Made by a program: the position numbers and the translations under genes. A stretch of 64,000 bases of DNA, from the NCBI RefSeq assembly GCF_028994805.1, contig NZ_JAJQQP010000008.1, positions 42,524 through 106,523 on the forward strand. The letters run 5' to 3'. Below the pieces are notes generated by a model, which searched no databases, was not told where the DNA came from, and worked only from the letters and a program-made list of their open reading frames with translations. Position 1 is the stretch's first letter, and every line of letters begins with the position of its first letter. This DNA is from Promicromonospora iranensis. Its GTDB lineage: Bacteria; Actinomycetota; Actinomycetes; Actinomycetales; Cellulomonadaceae. Below, in pieces: positions 26,203 through 34,374 of this stretch.

Positions 26203-26984
26203 CGGCGACCGGCACGGTCGCCGCGGGCGCCGACCGGGACCTGCTGCTCCGCGACGCCGAGCGGCGCACCGTCCGGGCCGCCGCCGGGGCCTCGGCGCGC
26301 GTCATCCGCACCATCGGCGGCTGGTACTGGCTGATCTTCGCGGTGGTTGCGGCGACGATCGCCGTGCTGACGACCCGGTACGGCTCGGGGCTGGACGAGG
26401 CGGTGCTTGACAGCCAGATGGGCGGCTCCTCCCGGTGGGTCGTGCTGGTGCTCGGGATGATCGTTCCCGCCGCCTACCTGCGGCTGCACCTCGCCGCCGG
26501 CGGTACCCGCGCCACGCTCGTGGCCGGCACGATCCGCGGTGCGCTGGCGGGCGGCTTGCTGATCGGCGCGATGACCGCGGTCTACCTGACCGGCGAGCGC
26601 GCGCTGTTCGCCGCGCTCGGCCTGACCTGGACGCGCGAGTTCGGGCCGCCGGCCGACGGTTGGGCAGGCATCGCCCTGACGATCCTGACCGAGGCCCTCG
26701 TCGTCGCCACGTACTACCTGGTCGGCGCCACGATCGCGGCCGGCTACCGCCGTCTCGGCGTCGTCCCGGGGACCCTCTACGTCGTGGTCGCGCTCGTCCC
26801 GGCGGCGCTGGTGGACCTCGTGACGCACACCGGCGTCACGGCCGTCGTGGTCGGCCTGCACAACCTGCCTGACGGCGTCGGCGGCGTCCTGCTCGCGCCG
26901 GCCGGCGGGCTCGTCACCGTCGCACTGGCCGCCTGGCTGTTCCGGCTGCCGCTACGGACGGTCGCCCTGCGACCGTCCGCCTGA
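26199..26984 (+). CDS. ABC-associated membrane protein, copy 1
   Basis: A 261-aa protein with about six hydrophobic segments beginning at GWYWLIFAVVAATIAVL. I do not recognise a named family, but it lies directly after the ATPase (ATGA overlap) and is clearly paralogous to the next gene: both have an LH-x2-AGG-x-R pattern followed by an RG-x-L segment, a GERAL motif and an LG-x-TW motif in the same order. It is likely one half of the permease for the preceding ATPase. ATG 26199 is chosen by the overlap and family length. Confidence 0.75.
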   Translation: MTATGTVAAGADRDLLLRDAERRTVRAAAGASARVIRTIGGWYWLIFAVVAATIAVLTTRYGSGLDEAVLDSQMGGSSRWVVLVLGMIVPAAYLRLHLAAGGTRATLVAGTIRGALAGGLLIGAMTAVYLTGERALFAALGLTWTREFGPPADGWAGIALTILTEALVVATYYLVGATIAAGYRRLGVVPGTLYVVVALVPAALVDLVTHTGVTAVVVGLHNLPDGVGGVLLAPAGGLVTVALAAWLFRLPLRTVALRPSA

Positions 26985-26996
26985 GGAGGACCGCAG

Positions 26997-27815
26997 ATGT
27001 CCGCAACGACCGTCGTTCCGACCACAGAGGAGGCAGTGATGAGCCGTGACGCGCTCGCCCGGGCCCAGCACCTGCGCGGCGTCTCCGGTGTGGACCGGAG
27101 GATGCGCCGGGCCGGCATCATCGTCGGGATCTGGTTCTGGGTCAGCTACGTGCTGTACGCCGTCGGGATCACCGTCGGCAACGCCGCGGCCGGCAACGAC
27201 CTGGAGATCAGCGCGCTCGACGCGACACTCGGCGCGACACGCTGGCCGATGATCTGGCTCGGTGTCACCGCCTCGGTCGGCATCCTGGCGCTCCACGTCT
27301 CGGCCGGTGGCAGCCGCCGGTCCCTGTTCGAGGGCGTGGTCCGCGGCTCCCTCGTCGTCGGCGTCGGCTACGGCGTCGTGACCACGCTCGCCCTGCTGGG
27401 AGAACGCGCGCTGAGCGCGTCGCTCGGCATGACCTGGCGGCGGCTGGGCGCGCTCCCGTTCGACTCGCCCGTCGCCGTGCTCGGCACGGTGGTCGCCGAG
27501 TCCCTCGTGATCACCACGTACCTCCTGTTCGGGGCGTGCGTCGGGGCGGGATTCGCGCACTACCGGGCCTGGGGCGCGCTCCTCATCGTCCCGCTCGCCC
27601 TGCCCGCGGTGCTCGCCGACCTCGCGACCCGCACGGGTGTGGTGGGGACGATCGCCAACGTCGAGCTCCGTCCCGACCTCGATCATGCGGAGGTGCCCCC
27701 GGCCGAGGGCCTCGCGACCCTGCTGCTCGGCGTCGGCGGGACCGCGCTCGCCGTCGTCATCGCCGCCGTCGTGCTCCATGCCCTGCTCCGCACCGTCCCT
27801 GTACGCGCCCGCTGA
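26997..27815 (+). CDS. ABC-associated membrane protein, copy 2
   Basis: A 272-aa membrane protein with the same layout as its upstream neighbour (ALHVSAGGSRRSLFEGVVRG, LLGERALSASLGMTWRR). The two probably arose by tandem duplication and form a heterodimeric permease. GAGGAGG is 8 nt before the ATG. A second in-frame ATG at 27039 is possible, since the first 14 residues (SATTVVPTTEEAV) are not conserved in copy 1. The gene ends 50 bp before the second ATPase gene. Confidence 0.75.
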   Translation: MSATTVVPTTEEAVMSRDALARAQHLRGVSGVDRRMRRAGIIVGIWFWVSYVLYAVGITVGNAAAGNDLEISALDATLGATRWPMIWLGVTASVGILALHVSAGGSRRSLFEGVVRGSLVVGVGYGVVTTLALLGERALSASLGMTWRRLGALPFDSPVAVLGTVVAESLVITTYLLFGACVGAGFAHYRAWGALLIVPLALPAVLADLATRTGVVGTIANVELRPDLDHAEVPPAEGLATLLLGVGGTALAVVIAAVVLHALLRTVPVRAR

Positions 27816-27865
27816 GCCGGGCCCCCTCTCACCTCGTACCCGGACCAACCTTTCGAAGGAGCGAC

Positions 27866-28849
27866 ATGACGTCCCCAGTCGTCGAAGTCAGCCACCTCCG
27901 CAAGACCTACCCAGCCGCCAAGCGCGGCGGCACCCCCAAGACCGCCGTCGCCGATGTGTCCTTCCAGGTCGCCCGAGGTGAGATCTTCGGGATCCTCGGC
28001 CCCAACGGGGCGGGCAAGACCACCACCGTCGAGTGCCTCGCCGGCCTGCGTCGCTCTGACGGCGGCACCGTACGGGTCCTGGGCCAGGACCCGCAGGCCG
28101 ATCCCCTGCTGATCCGGGAGCACGTCGGCGTCCAGCTCCAGGAAGCCGCGCTGCACGACAAGATCACCGTCGCCGAGGCGCTCGACGTCTTCGGCTCGTT
28201 CTACTCGGAGCGCGCCGACCCGGCGGAGCTGCTCGACCTGCTCGACCTGACCGCGCACCGCCACCAGCAGTTCGGCAAGCTGTCCGGCGGGCAGAAGCAG
28301 CGGCTGTCGATCGCGCTCGCGCTGGTCGGCAAGCCGCAGGTGGCCATCCTCGACGAGCTCACCACGGGCCTCGACCCGGCAGCGCGCCGTGCGACCTGGG
28401 AGCTCGTGGAACGGGTCCGGGACTCCGGGGTCACCGTGCTGCTGGTCACGCACTTCATGGACGAGGCCGAACGGCTCTGCGACCGGCTCGTCGTGATCGA
28501 CGGCGGACGGGTGGTCGCCGAGGGAACCCCGTCGGCCCTGATCGAAGGGCTCGAGGGCGACCGCGGCGTCCGGCTCCGGTTCGCCGACGACGGCGCGCGC
28601 GAGCGTGCCACCCAGCTGCTCGCCGCCCTCGCCGAGAGGGACGCCGACGTCACCGCCGCCGTCCCGATCGGGGACGAGATCGAGGTGACCGGCACCCGCA
28701 AGGTCCTGTTCGCCGTCGTGCAGGAGCTCGCCGCCGCCGACGTCGTGCCCGACGACGTCCGCACGCTCGAGCGGACTCTCGAGGACGTGTTCGTCCAGGT
28801 CACCGGTCGCGAGTACCGGGTAGAGGAGAACGAGGAGGTGGCGGCATGA
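27866..28849 (+). CDS. ABC-2 exporter ATPase (drug/daunorubicin type)
   Basis: A 327-aa ATPase with Walker A GPNGAGKTT, signature LSGGQKQRLS, Walker B VAILDELTTGLD and H-loop VTHFMDE. Walker B has Leu-Thr-Thr in place of Pro-Thr-Ser, common in this subfamily. The extended C-terminal region (~100 residues, ending in LERTLEDVFVQVTGRE) is typical of DrrA-like ATPases. GAAGGAGCGAC precedes ATG 27866. It overlaps the permease by ATGA. Confidence 0.92.
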   Translation: MTSPVVEVSHLRKTYPAAKRGGTPKTAVADVSFQVARGEIFGILGPNGAGKTTTVECLAGLRRSDGGTVRVLGQDPQADPLLIREHVGVQLQEAALHDKITVAEALDVFGSFYSERADPAELLDLLDLTAHRHQQFGKLSGGQKQRLSIALALVGKPQVAILDELTTGLDPAARRATWELVERVRDSGVTVLLVTHFMDEAERLCDRLVVIDGGRVVAEGTPSALIEGLEGDRGVRLRFADDGARERATQLLAALAERDADVTAAVPIGDEIEVTGTRKVLFAVVQELAAADVVPDDVRTLERTLEDVFVQVTGREYRVEENEEVAA

Positions 28850-29658
28850 CCGCCGTCGAGACGACCGGCCCCGTCCGCGTGAACCACGAGGGACTGCGCT
28901 TCCGCGCCTTCTGGACGCTGTTCGGCACCGAGCTCAGGGTGTGGCTGCGCGAACCGACCGGCGTGTTCTTCGCGCTGATCTTCCCGAGCCTGCTGCTGCT
29001 CGGCCTCGGGCTCGCGGTCCCCGACTTCTCGAAGCCGATGGCCGACGCGCCGCCGCCCTGGAACGAGGCACCGGGCATCACGTCCTACCTGCCCACGATC
29101 ATCGCCCTGGCCGTGGGGACCATCTCGCTGACCACCATGCCCGTGCAGTTCGCCACCTTCCGGGAGAAGGGCATCCTGAAACGGCTGTCGACCACGCCCA
29201 TGCCGCCGCAGAACCTGATCGGCGTGCACATGGTGATCAACGTGCTGGCGCTGATCGTGTCGGCCGGTGCCGCGGTGGTCGGCGGCATGGTGGTGCTGGG
29301 TGTCCCCTTCGCGGCCGACCCGCTCGTCGTCCTGCTCGTCCTCGTGCTCTCGACGACCGCGATGTTCTCCCTCGGGCTGCTCGTCGCGGCCCGGGCCGAG
29401 AAGGGCCAGACGGCGTCCGGCCTGGGCATGCTGATCTACTTCCCGTCCCTGATGTTCTCCGGGGTGTGGGTCCCGCTGTCCGTCATGCCCGACTGGATGC
29501 AGGAGATCGGCCTCTACCTGCCGCTCGGCGCCGCCGCCCAGGGGCTCACCATGGGCTGGTTCGGCAACGAGGGCTTTCCGCTGGCCCAGGTGCTCGTACT
29601 GGCCGTCTGGACGCTCGTGCTCTTCCCGCTCGGCGTCAAGCTGTTCCGCTGGACCTGA
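28846..29658 (+). CDS. ABC-2 exporter permease (DrrB type)
   Basis: A 270-aa permease with six hydrophobic helices. The N-terminal FRAFWTLFGTELRVWLREPT and the central REKGILKRLSTTPMPPQNL are the standard ABC-2 amphipathic entry and coupling segments. With the preceding ATPase it forms a complete exporter separate from the first ATPase/duplicated-permease set; both sets probably belong to one GntR-controlled operon. A 13-bp stem hairpin follows at 29685. Confidence 0.9.
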   Translation: MTAVETTGPVRVNHEGLRFRAFWTLFGTELRVWLREPTGVFFALIFPSLLLLGLGLAVPDFSKPMADAPPPWNEAPGITSYLPTIIALAVGTISLTTMPVQFATFREKGILKRLSTTPMPPQNLIGVHMVINVLALIVSAGAAVVGGMVVLGVPFAADPLVVLLVLVLSTTAMFSLGLLVAARAEKGQTASGLGMLIYFPSLMFSGVWVPLSVMPDWMQEIGLYLPLGAAAQGLTMGWFGNEGFPLAQVLVLAVWTLVLFPLGVKLFRWT

Positions 29659-29684
29659 CCGCCTGACCGCCTGACCACTTCGCG

Positions 29685-29715
29685 GACCCGGCCCGGGACT
29701 CACCCGGGCCGGGTC
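29685..29715 (+). terminator. GC-rich hairpin after the GntR/ABC operon
   Basis: GACCCGGCCCGGG and CCCGGGCCGGGTC are perfect 13-bp arms around ACTCA. No T-run follows; instead TAAGGT directly downstream may serve as the -10 of the next gene. Confidence 0.65.
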
Positions 29716-29762
29716 TAAGGTGTCCCGGCCGATGTCGAGGCCGACACCCGGGAGAGGAACAC

Positions 29763-30695
29763 ATGGGGACCTTGCGGAAGATCGCAGAGCTGGCCGGGCG
29801 CTGGTTCGCCGTACTCGTGCTGCTGGGCGGAGTCGCGGGCCTGCTCGCCCCGGCCCAGCTGGCGCCCCTCGCGGCACACATCCCGCTCTTCCTCGGGATC
29901 ATCATGTTCGGCATGGGCCTGACCCTGCGCGGCAGCGACTTCGCCCTCGTGGCCAAGCGGCCGTGGGCGGTGCTGATCGGCGTCGTGGCCCAGTTCGTGA
30001 TCATGCCGCTGGTCGCCTGGGCCGTCGGCGGCGTCTACGGCCTCACCGGCATGGCGCTGCTCGGCATGATCCTCGTCGGCTCCGCTCCCGGCGGCACCGC
30101 CTCGAACGTGATCGTGTACCTCGGCAAGGGCGACACGGCCCTCTCCGTGACGATGACCGCGATCTCCACCCTGCTCGCGCCGTTCCTCACCCCGCTGCTC
30201 ATCCTGTGGCTCGCCGACGAGACCCTCGACGTCGGGTTCATGGACCTGTTCGGCTCGATCCTCCAGGTCGTGCTCGTGCCGGTGCTCGCAGGCATCCTGC
30301 TGCGCGCCGTCGCCGGGAGGTTCGTCGAGAAGCTGCTGCCCTACCTGCCCCTCGTCTCCGTGGGCGGCATCGTGCTGGTGGTGCTCGGGGTGGTCGCCGC
30401 CAACGCACAGACCGTGCTCGCCACGGGACTGCTCCTGGCGCTCGCGGTCATCACGCACAACGTGCTGGGACTGCTGCTCGGGTACGGCGCGGCGAAGCTG
30501 GCGCGGCTGGACCGTCCCGCCCGCCGGGCAGTCAGCATCGAGGTGGGCATGCAGAACTCGGGCCTGGCCGCGAGCCTCGCGGCCACTCATTTCTCACCGG
30601 CCGCTGCACTGCCGGCCGCACTGTTCTCGGTCTGGCACAACCTGTCCGGAGCCGCTCTGGCGACATGGTGGGCCCGGCGTTCCGGGACGCGCTGA
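29763..30695 (+). CDS. BASS-family (bile acid:Na+ symporter-like) transporter
   Basis: A 310-aa protein with about ten transmembrane helices. 'IIMFGMGLTLRGSDF', GSAPGGTASNVIVYLGKGDT and SIEVGMQNSGLAASLAATHF are the BASS signature segments around the discontinuous helices. Bacterial homologues carry organic anions such as pantoate or branched keto acids with Na+; the substrate here is unknown. GAGAGGAAC is upstream of the ATG. No neighbour suggests the substrate. Confidence 0.9.
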   Translation: MGTLRKIAELAGRWFAVLVLLGGVAGLLAPAQLAPLAAHIPLFLGIIMFGMGLTLRGSDFALVAKRPWAVLIGVVAQFVIMPLVAWAVGGVYGLTGMALLGMILVGSAPGGTASNVIVYLGKGDTALSVTMTAISTLLAPFLTPLLILWLADETLDVGFMDLFGSILQVVLVPVLAGILLRAVAGRFVEKLLPYLPLVSVGGIVLVVLGVVAANAQTVLATGLLLALAVITHNVLGLLLGYGAAKLARLDRPARRAVSIEVGMQNSGLAASLAATHFSPAAALPAALFSVWHNLSGAALATWWARRSGTR

Positions 30696-30714
30696 TCTCA
30701 CCTACTCTCTTGTC

Positions 30715-31446
30715 ATGAAGCCGTTCCTGCTGCTGGCGACACGCGGAGAAGACATCGCCGCGGACGGCGAGTACGCGGCGTTCTTGCAGTACGGGGGCCT
30801 GGAACCGAAGCAGCTGCACCGGGTGCGCCTGGAGCGTGACCCGCTGCCGCCCGTGGACCTCGACGACTACTCGGGCGTGCTCGTCGGCGGCGGGCCGTTC
30901 AACTCCTCGGACCCCGCGGAGCTGAAGGGCCCCGTACAGCGCCGGGTCGAGGCACAGCTCGCCGCGCTGCTCGACGAGCTGGTCGCCCGCGACTTCCCGT
31001 TCCTGGGTGCCTGCTACGGCGTCGGCACGCTGGGCGCGCACCAGGGCGCGGTGATCGACGCGACGTACGCGGAGCCGGTGGGTCCGGTCGTCGTGGAGCT
31101 GACGCCGGACGCGGCGTCGGACCCGCTCCTGGCAGGCATGCCGCCGAGCTTCTCGGCGTACGTGGGCCACAAGGAAGCGGTGCGCAAGCTGCCGGACCAC
31201 GCGGTGCTGCTCGCCTCGTCGGCCGGCTGTCCGGTGCAGATGTTCCGGATCAAGCAGAACCTGTACGCCACGCAGTTCCATCCGGAGCTCGACGGCACGG
31301 GCATGGTGCAGCGGATAGCCGTCTACCGGGACTACGGCTACTTTCCGCGCGACGAGGCGGAGCTGGTGCGCGAGCGGGCCGTCGCCGTGACCATCGCCGA
31401 GCCGATGCGCATCCTGCGGGCGTTCGTGGAGCGTTACGCCCGCTAG
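30715..31446 (+). CDS. Class I glutamine amidotransferase-like protein
   Basis: A 243-aa GATase1 protein. The nucleophile elbow is FLGACYGVGTLG (catalytic Cys with G-x-C-x-G), and the His-Glu pair is in ATQFHPEL. It lacks an N- or C-terminal synthetase domain, so it resembles the stand-alone GuaA-like amidotransferases often annotated as GMP-synthase-like; the acceptor partner is unknown. A -10 TACTCT is 6 nt upstream of the ATG, so a leaderless transcript is likely. Confidence 0.88.
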   Translation: MKPFLLLATRGEDIAADGEYAAFLQYGGLEPKQLHRVRLERDPLPPVDLDDYSGVLVGGGPFNSSDPAELKGPVQRRVEAQLAALLDELVARDFPFLGACYGVGTLGAHQGAVIDATYAEPVGPVVVELTPDAASDPLLAGMPPSFSAYVGHKEAVRKLPDHAVLLASSAGCPVQMFRIKQNLYATQFHPELDGTGMVQRIAVYRDYGYFPRDEAELVRERAVAVTIAEPMRILRAFVERYAR

Positions 31447-31493
31447 TGCGTGCACTCCAGAAGAGCTGTGACCGACCGCATCCTGGTATCCGG

Positions 31494-31522
31494 TGGACAG
31501 CCTGCGGGGGTGCGGCTACCGT
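31494..31522 (+). promoter_or_regulatory. Promoter of the aro leader/DAHP synthase operon
   Basis: TGGACA (31494-31499, five of six matches to TTGACA) and TACCGT (31517-31522) are separated by 17 nt. The -10 ends 7 nt before the leader-peptide GTG, so that peptide is translated from the very 5' end of the mRNA. Confidence 0.7.
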
Positions 31523-31529
31523 TTTGGCC

Positions 31530-31595
31530 GTGGACATCCGTTGGTATTGGCGCTTTACGTCGGCTCCTGGTGGAGCTCGGCGGGCGCACGCCTGA
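31530..31595 (+). CDS. Aromatic-amino-acid leader peptide (attenuator)
   Basis: A 21-codon frame, GTG to TGA, encodes MDIRWYWRFTSAPGGARRAHA. Trp-Tyr-Trp-Arg-Phe is a dense run of aromatic codons, exactly the amino acids made by the shikimate pathway that the downstream enzyme feeds. It begins 7 nt after a good -10 and is followed by a hairpin (31616-31647). It is best read as a ribosome-stalling attenuation peptide rather than a functional protein. Ribosomes stalled at 31542-31556 for lack of charged tRNA would change the fold of the following RNA. Confidence 0.75.
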   Translation: MDIRWYWRFTSAPGGARRAHA

Positions 31596-31615
31596 CCAAC
31601 TTTCCACCCGGAGCC

Positions 31616-31654
31616 AGGGCCTGGGACGCCGATCGCGTCCAGGCCCTTCGTCTT
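31616..31654 (+). terminator. Attenuator terminator before the DAHP synthase gene
   Basis: AGGGCCTGGGACGC and GCGTCCAGGCCCT pair over 13 bp with one bulged G and a 5-nt loop, followed by a weak U-rich stretch (TTCGTCTT). A competing pair, GGCTCC at 31562-31567 with GGAGCC at 31610-31615, borders this stem and could be part of an antiterminator. About 90 nt remain to the gene start. Confidence 0.65.
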
Positions 31655-31743
31655 GACCGAGACGGGCCGCTCCGGACCAGGAGTCGGTGGCGGGCCGTCC
31701 GGTTCCTCGAACCAGACCTCGCCAACCAGGAGCCCCGATCCCG

Positions 31744-32853
31744 ATGAGCATCACCCCCGCGGAACCCAGCACCGAGGCATCTGACCTCGGTACCCGCACC
31801 TCCGACCTGCGCATTCGCGCTCTCGACCCGCTTCCCGCGCCGAACAGCCTGCTGGAGTCGATGCCGCTGGGCACCGCCCGTAGCGACCTCGTCACGACGT
31901 CCCGCCGCGAGGTGCGCGACGTCCTGACCGGCGACGACGACCGCCTGCTGACGATCGTCGGCCCGTGCTCCGTGCACGACCCGGTCGCCGCGCTGGACTA
32001 CGCCGCGCGGCTCGCCACGCTCCGCCGCGAGCTGTCCGACGACCTGGTCGTCGTCATGCGGGTGTACTTCGAGAAGCCGCGTACCACCGTGGGCTGGAAG
32101 GGTCTCATCAACGACCCGCACCTGGACGGTTCGCACGACGTGCGGCACGGCCTGAACCTCGCCCGTGAGGTGCTGCTGGGTGTGCTCGACGCGGGGGTCC
32201 CGGCCGGGGCCGAGTTCCTCGAGCCGACCAGCCCTCAGTACATCGCCGACGCCGTGACCTGGGGCGCCATCGGTGCGCGCAACGTCGAGTCGCAGGTGCA
32301 CCGCCAGCTCGCCTCGGGCCTGTCGATGCCCGTCGGGTTCAAGAACGCGACCGACGGCGACGTCCAGATCGCCGTCGACGGCTGCATCACCGCGGCGAGC
32401 GAGCACACCTTCTTCGGGGCCGACGGCGAGGGCCGTGCCGCCGCCGTCGAGACCACCGGAAACCCGGACTGCCACGTGATCCTGCGCGGCGGGCGGTCCG
32501 GCCCCAACTACGGAGCCGAGGACGTCGCCGCCGCACTGCGTGTGGCCCGCGCCTCCGGCCTGGGTGGCGCTGTCGAGAACGGTGTGATCGTGGACGCCAG
32601 CCACGGCAACTCGGGCAAGGACCACGTGCGCCAGGCCGGCGTCGTGCACGAGATCGCCAACCGCATCGCGGACGGCGAGCGTGGCATCACCGGCCTGATG
32701 ATGGAGAGCTTCCTCGTGGCCGGCGCGCAGAAGCCCGCCCCGCTGTCCGAGCTCACCTACGGCCAGTCGGTCACCGACAAGTGCATGGACTGGGACACCA
32801 CGGAGGACCTGCTGCGCGAGCTGGCGAAGGCGGTCCGGGAACGGCGCGGCTGA
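31744..32853 (+). CDS. aroG: 3-deoxy-7-phosphoheptulonate synthase (class I DAHP synthase)
   Basis: A 369-aa enzyme joining phosphoenolpyruvate and erythrose 4-phosphate, the first step of the shikimate pathway. Key segments are IVGPCSVHD (PEP/metal-binding Cys), MRVYFEKPRTTVGWKGLIND, GFKNATDGD, HVILRGGRSGPNY and VDASHGNSGKDH. Length and motifs fit the class I alpha (AroF/G/H) type rather than the plant-like type II common in actinobacteria. The feedback specificity is unclear, but the WYWRF leader upstream shows aromatic-responsive control. AGGAG lies 10 nt before ATG 31744. Confidence 0.96.
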   Translation: MSITPAEPSTEASDLGTRTSDLRIRALDPLPAPNSLLESMPLGTARSDLVTTSRREVRDVLTGDDDRLLTIVGPCSVHDPVAALDYAARLATLRRELSDDLVVVMRVYFEKPRTTVGWKGLINDPHLDGSHDVRHGLNLAREVLLGVLDAGVPAGAEFLEPTSPQYIADAVTWGAIGARNVESQVHRQLASGLSMPVGFKNATDGDVQIAVDGCITAASEHTFFGADGEGRAAAVETTGNPDCHVILRGGRSGPNYGAEDVAAALRVARASGLGGAVENGVIVDASHGNSGKDHVRQAGVVHEIANRIADGERGITGLMMESFLVAGAQKPAPLSELTYGQSVTDKCMDWDTTEDLLRELAKAVRERRG

Positions 32854-32871
32854 CTCCGCACATGCGTGGTC

Positions 32872-32902
32872 GAGCCCGGCGAGACGCTGTCTCGCCGGGC
32901 TC
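32872..32902. terminator. Terminator hairpin, 14-bp perfect stem
   Basis: GAGCCCGGCGAGAC and its exact complement flank GCT. It separates the plus-strand DAHP synthase gene from the convergent lipoprotein gene and can serve both. There is no long U-tract. Confidence 0.75.
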
Positions 32903-32918
32903 TGCGGTCTGACGCGGC

Positions 32919-34352
32919 TCACCGCGCAGGGCTGTAGCCCTCCAGCGCCTGCACCCACGGGCTGATCCGGAGGACGGCGCCGTCCAGCACGTCGAGGCCG
33001 CCGGGTGACGAACCCGGGCGTTCTGAGACCGGCACCTCGACGGCGGCGGTCCCGGGCTGCGGCACCACACGGAGCGTCGTCGTGAGGTCGGGGTCGTTCA
33101 CCGTCGACATGGCGCCCCACTCGACCGCTGCCGATGCTGCCTCCCCGGGCGGGACGACCACCCGGCCCGGCACCACACCCGGTGCGTAGGGCTCGATCGA
33201 CACGTCGTCCTGGCCGCGACCGGCATCGTTCAGCGGTACCACCTCTGGCACCGCCTCCAGGGCACACGCGTGTCGTGCGACGTTGCGCGCGGTGAGCAGG
33301 CCGTAGCGGTGCCCGGTCGCTGCGTCGGAACCGGGCCAGGCGATGCGCAGGTGGCCACTCGCGCAGGCCGGCGCCGTGACGTCGTCCGGCCAGGCCTTCG
33401 TGCCGGCCGGGAGCGGGACGGTGTGCGGTGCGTGGGCGGCCGGAACGGCGCCCGAGACCCAGCCGGTGGACTCTGTGTACTCCGCGTCCAGGACCGTGTA
33501 GGCGAGCGGGCGGTCGGCGGTGGCGAAGCGCCGGGCCTCGAGCCAGGACCGCAGGTCGGCGAGGCTCTGTGCGCCGGGCGCGGCCTCGGACTGGATGGTG
33601 AGCGGCTGGCCGGCGACGTACGCGGCGTTCCGGACGTCCGGTCGGCCTGCCGCTGCGACCACGAGCCGGACGGCGGCCAGGTCGGGCGGACGTGACGCGG
33701 ACCCGTAGCGGATCCCGGGCGCCTCGAGGTCCGCTCCGCGGTCCAGCTCGACGGCCTTCCGGGCCAGGGTGACGAGGTCGTCCGCGGAGGACGCTACGAC
33801 GGAGGCCCACGCCGTGTGCGGACCCTCCGCCTCGGACGTGACGCCGAGGCTCACGCGCTCGGCGCCGGTGGCGCGCAGCTCGTAGCCGTACTCGGTGGCC
33901 TCGGCCACGCGCTCGGGCTCGGCGTCGAGCTCCGTCCGGATGCTGAGCCAGGGCTGACCCGTCGTGGAGTTCTCGGACGGCTCGGAACCGGCGAAGAACT
34001 CCGCTGACACGGTGATGTTCTCGAGGGGGTCCACGCGGCTGGACGCGGCCGCCAACAGGCGTTGCGCATCGGTGACGGCGTTCCCGGCTGCCGCGGGGTC
34101 GAGCGACTCAGCCAGCTCGACGCGGGCATCGACCCTGCTCGGCGTCGTCTCTTCGCGCTGGCCGAAGTTCTGTGGGGCGGGCTCGCCCACCGTGGTCCTG
34201 GTGACGTCGACGTCGAGGACGCCGTCGAGCTCGCGCACCGCGTCGGCCGCGGACCGGATCTCGTCCGGCGGTCGCTCAGCGCTCGGGGTGCACCCGGCGA
34301 GCGCGAGCGCGGCTGCGGTAGCGATCAGGAGGGTCCGGGGGAGTGAGGGCAC
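32919..34352 (-). CDS. Secreted lipoprotein with DUF4232-like C-terminal domain
   Basis: A 477-aa lipoprotein. The signal peptide ends in the lipobox LAGC (Cys21). Residues about 30-330 are an Asp/Glu/Ala-rich region of two or more repeated beta-alpha units (ITVSAEFFAGSEPS, VASSADDLVTLARKAVE) that I do not assign. The C-terminal domain (PACASGHLRIAWPGSDAATG, then ARNVARHACALEAVPEVVPL) has the cysteine spacing and strand pattern of DUF4232 proteins. The function is unknown; it is probably a cell-envelope protein. It begins 22 bp from the flavoprotein gene and may be co-transcribed with it. Confidence 0.75.
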   Translation of the reverse strand: MPSLPRTLLIATAAALALAGCTPSAERPPDEIRSAADAVRELDGVLDVDVTRTTVGEPAPQNFGQREETTPSRVDARVELAESLDPAAAGNAVTDAQRLLAAASSRVDPLENITVSAEFFAGSEPSENSTTGQPWLSIRTELDAEPERVAEATEYGYELRATGAERVSLGVTSEAEGPHTAWASVVASSADDLVTLARKAVELDRGADLEAPGIRYGSASRPPDLAAVRLVVAAAGRPDVRNAAYVAGQPLTIQSEAAPGAQSLADLRSWLEARRFATADRPLAYTVLDAEYTESTGWVSGAVPAAHAPHTVPLPAGTKAWPDDVTAPACASGHLRIAWPGSDAATGHRYGLLTARNVARHACALEAVPEVVPLNDAGRGQDDVSIEPYAPGVVPGRVVVPPGEAASAAVEWGAMSTVNDPDLTTTLRVVPQPGTAAVEVPVSERPGSSPGGLDVLDGAVLRISPWVQALEGYSPAR

Positions 34353-34374
34353 GCGGGAATCGTCCCACCGACGA

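Noticed and set aside
31555..33810. 751-aa minus-strand frame spanning the DAHP synthase gene
   Set aside because: High-GC shadow; it covers a certain DAHP synthase and part of a lipoprotein gene in the wrong frames.
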